A stretch of DNA of 64,000 bases. Source: Larus michahellis (taxonomy: Eukaryota > Chordata > Aves > Charadriiformes > Laridae). The position numbers and the translations under genes are program-made. The notes beneath the pieces are model-generated. The model saw only the letters and a program-made list of their open reading frames with translations, was not told the origin of the DNA and ran no database searches. Of the stretch, positions 21,474 through 32,108 are shown one piece after another. Each line of letters opens with the position of its first letter. Positions within the stretch are counted from its first letter, which is position 1. The stretch spans positions 110,617,847 through 110,681,846 of the forward strand of contig NC_133898.1 in assembly GCF_964199755.1 (NCBI RefSeq). The letters are read 5' to 3'.

Positions 21474-22005
21474 ATTCAGGTTGAAAGGGACCTTGGGAGG
21501 TCCGCGAGCCTAACCTTCTCCTGAAAGCTTGTGACCGTATTGAATTCAGACTGAGTTGCTCAGGGCTTTTCCCATTGCATCTTTAAAACCTCCAAGGATG
21601 GAGACTGCGCAGTTTCTCTGGGCAACCTTCTCCCTGCTGGGTTGTTTTCACAGTGAAGTGGGGGGGGCTGCTGTTAGTTCCCTCCTAAAGCCACTTCTTC
21701 TTTAGGTTCAAGCAAGCCCAACTTACTTACTCCTCTGTTCCTTACAGGGGAAGTCCTTCAGCCCCCAGGCCATTTTTGTGGGCATCGGTTGGACTTGCTC
21801 CTGTTGGTCAATGTGTTTCTTGTATTGTGGGGTGCAAAACTGTGTGCAGTCGAATGAGTGCCAAGTAAAGTGGAAATGATTACATGGATCACATCTCTGT
21901 TGTGGCTGATGCTGTTAGCCTGCATGGCTGGCAGCGCGCACGGGTGACTGTACAGCCTTCTGTCCACCAGGACAGAAGGATCCCTGGTCCTTTTAAGCAT
22001 TATTC
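21474..22005 (-). mobile_element. Old, diverged CR1 LINE 3' region
   Basis: The 3' end on the left keeps the CR1 skeleton (CAGGTTGAAAGGGACCTTGG, then CTTCTCCTGAAAGC, then TTTCTCTGGGCAACCTTCTCC) but has lost the tail repeat. To the right are diverged equivalents of the CR1 reverse-transcriptase region, ending in TGTCCACCAGGACAGAAGG and CCCTGGTCCTTTT near 21990. Many substitutions and stops on the minus strand mark an ancient insertion. A local 9-bp inverted repeat with a 4-nt loop (CTTCTGTCC/GGACAGAAG, 21958-21979) lies inside it. Confidence 0.85.
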
Positions 22006-23145
22006 TTCCCTTCACCCCATGATATCTCAGAGAGAAATCCTTAGCAATGAAAGTTTTTAAAAAGCAGATGGCTAGTAACAGTGCCTCTTTTCCTCCATTA
22101 ATTAAGAATGAATGCATAACTCAAGGGGAATTTAGCAGATAATTGTACTTGCTCTTCTGCGTGCCGTTTCATGTACCTTCCCCCGCCCACCCACCCCCCA
22201 AAAAAGCAGGGAAAGGCTGACGGTGACTTTCATCTGAAGTTAAGATTCATTTACTATAAAAACTGCATGGTAAAATGAAGTACTTGGAACAATTTAGTGG
22301 TTTTGCTCATCCTTCATATTACTGATGAAGCTGACAGTTACAGCCAATGGAGGTCCAAGATTGTGCTTTACTCCAAACACCCTTTGTCAGCAACCCTCAT
22401 TTAATACAGATATGATCTACATTTTTTGGGGTCTGTTTTCTTTGAAAAAGGCAGGCTGATTCTTCTGTTTTGAACTCCTCTGTACCTACTTGTCTGAACT
22501 TTCTGTCTGAAGAACAGTATGATTCCAGCATGAGCTGTCGTGCTAGAACCCTTCTGCCACTCTTTATGTATGTATATCAGCAGGCATATTTCTGTAATGA
22601 GATTTACAAACTCTCTAAAGGATATAACCTTGAAAAGCTGGAACCCTTTAGCAAAATCTAATCAATATTATCTCATTTATCATCTCCTTGTGAAGTTCAG
22701 ATTGTAGTGGGGACAAAATGTAGTATTTAGAGTTCTGGGCAAGGAAATCGATGCAAAACCACAGTTGTTTTGTACTGTATTTAAAGAGTCATAGTACATG
22801 GTTACGCTGTATGATATCATAAAACCATTAGCCTTATAATGCTTCCCTCCACCATGCCAAACTTGCAGGACTGTCTAAGCTTCTTGTTTTGGGATTTTTG
22901 CCTTTGCATGGTTTATATGTGACTTCCGAGTCACCAGATAAATAAAATCTGAGGAGAAACTTTTCCCTGAACGGGCAAGTTCTGTGTAAGGCAATCTGCT
23001 TTGCGAACTGCATCCAGAGTAGCTTTTTTCATAGGTGGTTATCATCCACACTATAGACACACTTCCCAGCGTCTGAGCAGCCGAGTCTTATAGCACTTCC
23101 TTGGTCTAAAGCCATACTGACGTCCGCACTTCACTTACGGAGATG
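22006..23145. other. Unique DNA without recognised gene
   Basis: No repeat family or exon recognised. A C-rich patch (CCCCCGCCCACCCACCCCCC) lies near 22181-22200. Confidence 0.5.
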
Positions 23146-23222
23146 TGTAGCAGAGAGGGGTTAATGGATTTGTCAAGGACCACAGAAGCAGTCTTACCCA
23201 GAGATGGAATCAAAGCCTTTTG
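23146..23222 (+). mobile_element. MIR/CORE-SINE-like fossil fragment
   Basis: Order and spacing of words such as CAGAGAGG...GTTAA, TTTGTCAAGGACCACAG and GAGATGGAATCAAAGCC follow the 3' half of the amniote MIR core and tail region. Divergence is high, as expected for an element older than birds. Identification is by eye. Confidence 0.45.
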
Positions 23223-23543
23223 GTGTCAAATCTTTATCATCAACTCTTGATCGTTCTTCTTTGCCACAAAATGGAAGTTTGGTGGTTGTACCTTTTGATG
23301 GGGATTCCCTTTTTATGCCCAGTTTTGTGGGAGGGACAACAAGAAGTGGAAAATGAGGCTGAGTCGCTCAGCCCGTGTTTTGCGATGGGCTATTTTCACA
23401 CAGATAGTGGAAATAGAGTGTGTTGGCTGCACTGCGCATTCTGGTGGACAGAGATTCCTCAGTGCTAATATTCTGGTTCTTAATAGCTGTACACTGGATA
23501 AACTGTAAATATTATACTGAATTTCAGAGTACACTGTGGAGTG

Positions 23544-23612
23544 GGTGAGCATTATTGTTCCTACTTTACCAGTGGAGAAGCTGAAGAAAAGAGGGTTTAG
23601 TTAAGATCAGGG
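23544..23612 (+). mobile_element. Second MIR/CORE-SINE-like fossil fragment
   Basis: Words ATTATTGTTCCTACTTTACC, GTGGAGAAGCTGAAG and GAGGGTTTAGTTAAG resemble the segment just 5' of the one seen at 23146-23222 in the MIR consensus. As the order is reversed, this is a separate insertion or a rearranged copy. Confidence 0.45.
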
Positions 23613-26600
23613 CTTTTTGTTCATTTGATTTTTTAATTTGGATTGATTAAATTATCTTTCAGTACCTTACATTTCCTGAATACATGATGAAACTTCCCCA
23701 AAGATTACATGGAGAGTGTTTTTCATTTTTTAAATTTTATTCCATATCTCAATTCGATATTTTTTTTTTCAATTTTTTTTCCTGTATGAGTAAATCATGT
23801 GCTATTCTGTCCCATTCAGTAATGGATGCGGACTTCTTTGGAGAGGACTCATTCATTTAACTTATGAGCACAGGCATACTTGCTTCTGCTGCATGTGTAA
23901 CTAAGTAATAGCACAGTTAGTATCACCAAGAATATGGATATATTATATAGCTTACATAATAGCTAATATGTAACCTGAAAAATACTGAAGAACGAGCATA
24001 CACATTCAAAACAGTGCTAAATAATACGGGAGATAGTTATGAGTATTTATTTTGTTTCCTCTGTAGAAGCTGTCTTTTTCCTCTGAGTTGTCCTGTATGT
24101 AAAACTATTAAGTTTATTGCAGGAAAATGTCAGAAGAATTGATCTCATATTGGATATCATGAGGACGCACAGATATTCGAAAACTGTTTGTCACAAGCAC
24201 ACAAGCATGTGTTGCCATCTTCCTCTCCAGTAAAGCCAGTTCAATCAACAGGCAAAGAGATAGATTTTTCATTTGTTTCACTGTCTGCAGCTAAGACATA
24301 GATACTGCGAGGAAATTCATAGGCACATATCTTTCCATACAAATCCCATCAAAAACTATTAAGTCATGTTTTTAGAAAGGCTTAAGGAATTACTTATCAG
24401 TCGTGTTGTGTTAATAAAATGCAAGCTTCTGTACTAATAAAATATTCTACTCTCTTCAAGAAGGCATTACAATCTAATTTTATATGATGTGTCTTTTCAT
24501 CTATTTTTTTTTTCAACATACCCTGCTGTTTTACGCAGCATTTTTATAAATGTAGCATTTAGACATTCTTCTGCCACCCTTCACAAGCCCTGATATAGCA
24601 GCAATATAAGGGTATGCAGGAATCTGTGCTGTGCGCTCATTTTCAGAATTCAGTTGAAGCATAAGTAAGCATATGTTGCCAGTTCAGCCTGACAGTCCTG
24701 TTTTGTGATGTAACTACTGCTTTTTATAAAATCTTTTCCTTTTCTAGTTTTGAATTGTCAGTATAGTTATCAGTTGCATCAACACACTGGGTTATGCAAC
24801 TATTTATTGTACTTTTCATTTAAAAGATGAATTAATTACTAAGGCATCTGGTGTGTCATATGGTGCATATGCTGGATGTGCTAAACAGAATAGTCTTTTT
24901 TAAATAACAAGAGAAAAATGACATTACATAAAAGGATTAGACTTCTTAGTGTGCTTTGAAGAGTAACTGTACTGTACTAAAATCTCCAAGTCTGTTATTC
25001 AGGATTTTGTGATCATTAAAGGAATCTTTGATTCTACTGGAACAAGTGTGCATACCTGTATGTATCTGTACTTGTAATATGTGAAAAATAGAGGGGGGAA
25101 AAAAAGACACTATTTTCTGACAAGAACTTTATTATACACGGGGTAGTTATATGATACTTCTTGCAAATGATAATCACAGAATGTGTTATGGTTAGTTCCA
25201 TTTATAATGCATAAGGCAAGAAATTTTTATTCTTACTGTCTACAGAAATTATATATCCTCTGAGGTTATCAAATGAATGAAGACCTTCTCAGTCTTCAGA
25301 TAACCTATAGGTAATAGATACACTTCAACCCACCGTATCTAACTCCACACAAACCTCCAATTGCCTTGGTATACTTAAGACAAACTTCACACTCATTTTA
25401 CATTAGAAAATTACTGAAATCTACTATAGCCAAAATTACCAATTGACACCAGTTTAAGTTTGAATTACTAATTTGCTACATAGCGTCTCCTCCAAGGGAA
25501 GGTTGGCAGACATTTGATACGGGCCAGTTTATTTACTCTTTCCAGTTATACTTCTTTGTTCTCAGTCAAGTGAAATTCAACATGTATCACCCTTTTTACT
25601 TACAAAGTTTCAGAAGATGAGGCTTAAATCTATCCAATGTACCTTCCATTTACAAAAAAATCAGTTTCTTCATTGAAATTAGACTTACAGAAGTTTTAAC
25701 AGCTGCGGGTTTTTTTCTGTGTTAAAGGGGACATTAACAAAAGCATGGCTGTCACTACTCAGTTTAAGCAATCAAGCAGGATGCATTGGTATCAAAGGAC
25801 TTTCAAAAGCAATCTTTTCAGAAAAAATACTGTTTCCAACAAGAAAGCAGTCTGCTTTAAGCATATCTAGTTTAGGAGTATGTGGGTACTCCTAAAGGCA
25901 GGGTGTCCAGGAAGCAAGTCTGAATTGTCAAAATGCTACCAGAGCAACCTACTGGTAGGTAGAAAAGAAAAAAAATAGATTTTGAGGCTTTCTCATTAGC
26001 TGAACATGTACTTTTTGTAGATGCTCCATTTCACAGTTTATTACACTAGTTTACAAGAAGTAAACAAAAACGAAGAGAGGAGAAATTTTTTATTAATTTT
26101 TTTTTAATAGCAGAAACATTATAGGGTAGTTATTAAAGGGAATGGATGTGAAAGGAGTGAGTAGGCAGACAGGTGTTACCTAGATGTCAGGGAGCACTAG
26201 GTTGTTTTTTCTGGGTAACTTGTATCTGTGTATAGTAGGGAAAGTCCATACTTCAGTCTCTGCTATCTCTGTTTCTTCTTTTGCTTTCAACAGTTTGACA
26301 GACTTTCATAAATGTCAGTAAAGTTAACTTGATGTCTATTGGCTGTAGTTTCCATAGCTAAATATAATTAAATGTAGTAAACCTGCTTGAGTTTACTCTG
26401 TAATTCTCAGAATTCTAATGTCATTTTAATCTGACCAGGGTCAATCTAATTCTATTCCACAAAAACATCTTGCTTCATCAATTTATAGCATAAAATGAAG
26501 ACTTGATATTTTAAAATTTATAAAAGTTCACCTTTATTAGTCCAATATGTGATTCATTGCGAAGTGCTACAAAAAAAGTGCATAGAGTGCTTCATATATA

Positions 26601-27062
26601 TATTTTTAAGCAATTAGTGTTAGGCCTGTCTGCACTGGGAGAACTGTAAAAATATTTTTATATTTTGAAAATTAGCTCCAGATTATGCTGCCTTACAAAA
26701 GTTATGACTTAGCCCAGTATATCTAGCATAAGGATACATAAAACAACCCCACCAGCCTATTGCCGTGGTTTATGGCACTGAGATGTGAGACGAACATGAT
26801 GCAGTTCTATATATTACTTTTGTATGGAATTTATATGTGGTTAAAAGTAGATTGTTTTGTAGAACATCATTATTTTTCAAGTATTTCTGTGAAACTGGCA
26901 AACAGAGGCCAGCCAAGAGAGTATTAATTATCAGTATAAATTGAAAAACTCTTGTCCTAGCGAGTAAGGATCTTTTCCCTTTAAATTAAGTAATCAAAAT
27001 GTTCTTCAAAATGAAAGATGAGGAAATGTTATTTAGGGCTGAGATTAGCGTTTCTCTGTAAC
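23613..27062. other. AT-rich unique DNA without recognised gene
   Basis: Very AT-rich, with no open frame of 60 or more codons. It contains T-runs (23760-23769, 24504-24513, 26096-26105) and a perfect 10-bp hairpin at 25871-25896. No exon or repeat family recognised. Confidence 0.55.
25871..25896. repeat. Perfect 10-bp inverted repeat with 6-nt loop
   Basis: TTTAGGAGTA and TACTCCTAAA flank the loop TGTGGG. No adjoining gene suggests a role. A stem this short arises by chance fairly often. Confidence 0.8.
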
Positions 27063-27886
27063 TGCCATCCAGAGGGACAGGCTTGAGAAGTGCGCCCATG
27101 TGAACCTCACGAGGTTCAACAGGCCAAGTGCAGGGTCCTGCATCTGGCTTGGGGCAATCCCCGGTATCAATACAGGCTGGGGGGGAAGGGATTGAAAGCA
27201 GCCCTGCGGAGAAGGACTTGCGGGTACTGGTGCATGAAAAGCTGGATATGAGCTGACAACGCACGCCTGCAGCCTGAAAAGCCAACCATATCCTGGGCTG
27301 CATCAAAAAAAGGGTGGCCAGCAGGCCGAGGGAGGTGATTCTGCCCCTCGACTCCACTCTGGTGAGACCCCACCTGGAGTATTGTGTCCAGCTCTGAGGC
27401 CTCCAACAAAAGAAGGACATGGGCCTGTCGGAGCAGGTCCAGAGGAGGGCCACGAAGATGATCAGAGGGCTGGAGCACCTCTTCTGTGAGGACAGGCTGA
27501 GAGAGTTTGGGTTGTTCAGCCTGGAGGAGGCTCCAGGGAGACCTTATTGCGGCCTTTCAGTACTTAAAGGGGGCTTTTAAGAAAGATGGGTACAGACTTT
27601 TTAGCCAGGTCTGTTGTGATAGGACAAGGGGTAACGGTTTTAAACTAAAAGAGGGTAGGTTTAGACAAGATATACGGAAGAAATTTTTTATGATGAGGGT
27701 GGTGAAATGCTGGCACAGGTTGCCCAGAGAGGTGGCAGATGCTCCATCCCTGGAAATATTGAAGGTCAGGTTGGACAGGGCTTTGATGAACCTGATCTAA
27801 TTGAAGATGCCCCTGCTAATTGTAAGAGGGTTGGACTAGATGGCCTTTAAAGGTCCCTTCCAGCCCAAACTATTCTATGATTCTAA
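27063..27886 (+). mobile_element. CR1 LINE 3' half, 5'-truncated
   Basis: The copy reads left to right and ends in GGTCCCTTCCAGCCC...CTATTCTATGATTCTA. It starts at about GCCATCCAGAGGGACAGG and covers the last part of the CR1 reverse-transcriptase ORF plus the short 3' UTR. The frame at 27507-27800 (97 codons) encodes the C-terminal end (landmarks RTRGNGFKLKEGRFRQDI, HRLPREVADAPSLE). Upstream pieces (for example the segment around 27360-27480 matching LVRPHL...VQRRAT...RGLEHL) lie in other frames, so it is frameshifted. This is one of the better-preserved copies here. Confidence 0.95.
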
Positions 27887-30799
27887 CTGATTTGTCTGAC
27901 TATAATCTCTGCTTTTATTTGTGGTGTTGATATTTCATTAGGAGGGCTTCTCACTGAGAGCTAATTCTATATCTTATATTTAATTGGATGTGACTTAGAA
28001 GAACAATCCAAGCAGTAGTCTGTTTTCTATATATAATCTGCAAGAAATATTAAAAAGTGTTTTCTTTCTTAAATATAATGGAAAATTGTCATCTCGACAT
28101 TGCACAGAATAAAAATCAAGATACACTAATTGTAAATTGCAATCTAGATAGTCTCTCATCAGCTTGCTTGATATTTACAGATCAAATATCTTGTGGAACT
28201 AGTTTCATGTTATTATGTGAAATTAAGGTGCTTTCACTAATGAGCACTACAGATACTTTTTATGACTGTTTCAGTTAACTGGAACATAACAACTTGTCTT
28301 ATTTTTTTCAAGACTTAATAGCCTTCCAATCTCTCCACTGGTGGTACAGGGTAACCTATGATTTATAGGTACAGCCATACTTCAAGGTGTGGAAATTTCG
28401 TTGGATGTGGTCAAGTAACTGCTGTAGAAGCAGAATAATACTCCATTCAGATCATACCCATCTGAAGACAGGTTTTGGTATCCTTTCCCTTCAGTAGGTG
28501 GGAATTACTGGCTACCAGCTACACTAACAAGGCCATGGTGTAGCTCCAAGCACTAAAACACATTTGGTCATACTGTTAAACGTTTAGCATTTTCCTTAGC
28601 ATAATTTTATCCTAGGCTAATTAGCAGTCTTACAGACAATATCCAGACTGTGAATTGGGACCATTCCTGTGGGCAGCATGACTGTGGTTCACATCTTCAG
28701 GGAGGGCAAAAGTGCTTAGATTTACTGATACGAGTTGTGCCAGCTGACCTCCAGGCCCTCAGCTGCTTTATTTATTAGTATAGGTGCTACCACTTATACT
28801 TTTCCTCTTCACTGTAGCTCTCCCGTTTGTGATTGATACTAACCTGATGTGCTCAGAAGTGTTTGAGACTTGCTGATCCTTTTATCTGGCAGAATTTACT
28901 ACCAGTGAGCCGAGTAAAGGACTTTTCTTTTTTTTTTCCAAAACAAACAAATATTTATATACACTGTGGATTGCAGAAGAAAGCATAAAATGGTGATTGA
29001 AAATATTCCATTCCAAAGAGTCTTTTATTGCATTCTAGGACATGTGCATTAATATTTAACTTTGGATTAGGGATGTAGTTTTCAGGTGAATCTCGTTATC
29101 ATCCATATTTATTGCTGTATGTTGCACAGTGGTTTGGAGTGCACCAAAGGTCTATCCTATGTTGGTAAGTAGTGCATCTGAATATGAGTAGATTTGTAGA
29201 GTAAGAAAGAGGGGACTGAACAGTCATGCTATATGGATCCCTGGGGGTTTGTTTCAGATTAGTTCTAGCCTGATCCTGTGGACTGAACACGCGCTAGTGG
29301 TTGGGCTCTCTAGGTTTGACCCTGGAACACACCTCCAGTTTGTGTGCTCCGAGACCACGCTACAATGCAGACCACAGCATGAGAGGTGGGAATGACTAGG
29401 GGAAGATTTGCTTCAAAAATCTACTTCTAGTGTGAACTAAAATGCTGATACAGAAGTAACCAAGCTGAATGTCTTTCAGATAGAACTAAACTGAAAGATG
29501 TTTTATAGATGTGCCTGTTTAATTGCAGCCACTAATAAGGGTTCAGTCCATGGGACCATGGTGTAACATTTCTTTACTCCTTGGGCTGTTCCCTTTTTTT
29601 TCTTTTCTTTTTTTTCCTGCAGTTGAAGTCTGATGTTACTTCATCTGGTCTTTGCAGCAGCATTCTGTGTATGTGAAGACTGTCAGTATATCATCTGTAG
29701 TATAAGCAGCATCAGTCCCCTGACTCTTTGTATCATGCATTTTCTTTGCTATTGACTTTTTTCAGTTGGCCCATACCTGTCTGTAAAAATTGTTTATGGA
29801 ACTCCAACTGTGGCTTGGTCAATATGCTGAATCGAGCAGTATTACTTCAGACATATCATGAAGTACTCATAATTACAGATCCTGGAGCAGGAAATAGATG
29901 ATTGACTTATGTTCTGCTTCTGATTTTCCCTAATCCTATTTCTTTTATGGGGAAAAAAAAAAAAAAGTTTGCGATGTTTTTGTAGCTATTTCTTTCAGTT
30001 AAAATGGTTTTGTGTGCTTGACTCTTGTTGGATTTTAGCATCCAGATTTACAGCCATTTTGATAGCAGAATCCCTTTATAAGATTGCAAAGTGAATACTA
30101 TTCTGGGTATTATTAACAGGTTCACAACTGAATTGACCATGATGAAGTTTAAATACTTATTTAAACATTAATTCTTGTTATAGCAGTGATAACCAGTTTA
30201 AATGTTTGAGTTGGAGCTACTTGTGTGATTTCTGTATCGCATGTTTTATAAAGAGTTTTCAGAGCTATACACACCAACCGAGTCCACACATCTACTACCA
30301 CTCATTTGCTTGGTTTATGTGAGAGAAAAAGGATTATTAATTGCTGTTCAGTTTATTTCATTAATTGTGTTGGAGAATTATTCTGCTTAACTTGACAATT
30401 AATTTTTCTGCAGCAAAGTAAACTGGCGAATCTGTGATTCAGAAATTAGAAACCTTTCAGGAATGGTATGCCATAAAGCATGCTACTTAAACCCACATGT
30501 ATGTATGTGTGTATATTTTATGTTTTTCTGCTTTGCCAGGCTGGAGCTAAGTTTCAGTTGGAGCTGGGAGAGCTTGCCTCTAAAAGGTAGGATATCTGAA
30601 GTATCCAGGTAGTATGTGAGATCATGATTCCCAGATCCACGGTTCAAGTTTGGAGATTCCACCAAATCTATCTTTAGAGATGCACAAAGTCATCTGAGCA
30701 ATCTGTTCTTATGCAGTTTCATGGTGAAGGTGTTTTCCATTCATTCCAATTGTAATTCTAATAATTATTTCTAAAAAGAAGAAAATGAAGAAACACAAG
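27887..30799. other. AT-rich unique DNA without recognised gene
   Basis: Short unrecognised frames (maximum 73 codons). T-rich tracts at about 28925-28938 and 29594-29616 and an A-run at about 29952-29965. No repeat family recognised. Confidence 0.5.
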
Positions 30800-31168
30800 T
30801 AGATCAAGCTTGGAGAAGAGAAGGCTCTGGGGAGACCTTATAGCGGCCTCCCAGTACATGAAGGGGGCCTACAAGAAAGCTGGGGAAGGACTGTTTGCAT
30901 AGGATGAGGGGCAATGGTTTTAAACTAGAGCAGGGTAGGTTTAGGTTAGACATGAGGATGAAGTTCTTTACAATGAGGGTGGTGAGACACTGGAACAGAT
31001 TGCCCAGAGAGGTGGTGGAGGCCCCATCCCAGGAGGCATTCAAGGTCAGGCTTGATAAGGCTCTGAGCAACCTGATCTAGTGGAAGATGTCCCTGCTTAC
31101 TGCAGGGGGGTTGGACTAGATGGCCTTTAAAAGTCCCTTCCAACCCAACACATGCTATGATTCTATGA
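30800..31168 (+). mobile_element. CR1 LINE 3' end, short
   Basis: A short 5'-truncated copy: CTTGGAGAAGAGAAGGCTCTGG at the left, the RT C-terminus in one open frame (30895-31080; landmarks [17 protein letters not shown] and [16 protein letters not shown]), then GGTTGGACTAGATGG...GTCCCTTCCAACCC and the tail CTATGATTCTATGA. Its sequence is closest to the copies at 27.1-27.9 and 4.9 kb. Confidence 0.95.
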
Positions 31169-31619
31169 AGGCCATCTTTCCAAAGTTTGTTTTACCACTC
31201 ACTGTCTTCTCCTCTAAATGAGAAAATCTGTAGAAGAGTACAATTTTGAGCATTATGAAAGATTCTTCACTCTCTCTCCAGAGTTGTTTGACTATTAGAG
31301 TTATTTTATGAAGGAGACATAAAGGAAGGCTCAAATTACAGAAGTTTTTCAAAGTATATTAAATAAAGATTTGGCCATGACATTTATCTTCTTTGTCAAG
31401 GAAACTTCTGGATCTAAGCATAAGATTGTAGTGTATCTTCATACTAATAAACAAAGAGAATTATATTCTGTCTTGCTGTGACCTACTTTGCTGGGTGAGA
31501 TTACTTTTGTAATGGTGAATCTGTAGCTGATTACGTCCAACCATCTCTCCAGCCAGAGTGGAGTGACAGACTAGAAACCTCCTCCGTGATCAAGAACGTC
31601 TGTCACAATACTCAGTAGA
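31169..31619. other. Unique DNA between two CR1 copies
   Basis: AT-rich, no feature recognised. One unrecognised 65-codon minus frame at 31155-31352. Confidence 0.5.
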
Positions 31620-32108
31620 CTTGGCAGGATAAGACCTTTGTTAAACAGGGAACTCATGACTATGCTTCAGTGCAAAAATGCAGCAAAGATGGAATTTAGA
31701 AACATTGCATGGTTGTGTGGAAATAGTGTCAGGATAGTCAAAGCTCACCTTGAGTTAAGACTTGAAAGGGACACTGAGGGCAACAAGAAGAGTTACTATC
31801 ACTATATTAGTAATGAAAGGCTGAACAAGGGAAATGTGGGACTGTTGCTGAATGGGGGAGGTGGAAGTGGACACAAAGTTGAGGTACTTTGGGATGAGAG
31901 GAAGAGGCCTCAAGTTAGGACGAGAGGAAATGGCCTCAAGTTGTGCCAGGAGAGGTTTAGGATGGATATTAGGAAAAATTTCTTCACTGAAAGGGTTATC
32001 AAGCATTGGAACAGGCTGCCCAGGAAAGTAGTTGAGTTACCATCCCTGGGAGTATTTAAAATATGTGTAGATGTGGAGCTTAGGGACATGGCTTAGTGGT
32101 GGACTTGG
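31620..32108 (+). mobile_element. CR1 LINE with internal deletion and lost 3' tail
   Basis: The first part (about 31625-31865) encodes the linker between endonuclease and reverse transcriptase (landmarks [31 protein letters not shown]). The second (about 31890-32100) encodes the RT C-terminus ([34 protein letters not shown]). The polymerase core between them is absent, yet the join is in frame, giving one 152-codon open frame (31638-32096). A partial ~28-bp duplication (two copies of AGAGGAA...TGGCCTCAAGTT or close to it, 31893-31945) marks the join. The expected CR1 3' UTR and tail are missing after 32108, which is unusual. The subfamily resembles the one at 15.03 kb. It is not a functional gene. 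Confidence 0.88.

Noticed and set aside
27287..27890. CR1 copy as part of an expressed reverse-transcriptase gene
   Set aside because: It is 5'-truncated and frameshifted, and no full polymerase core is present.
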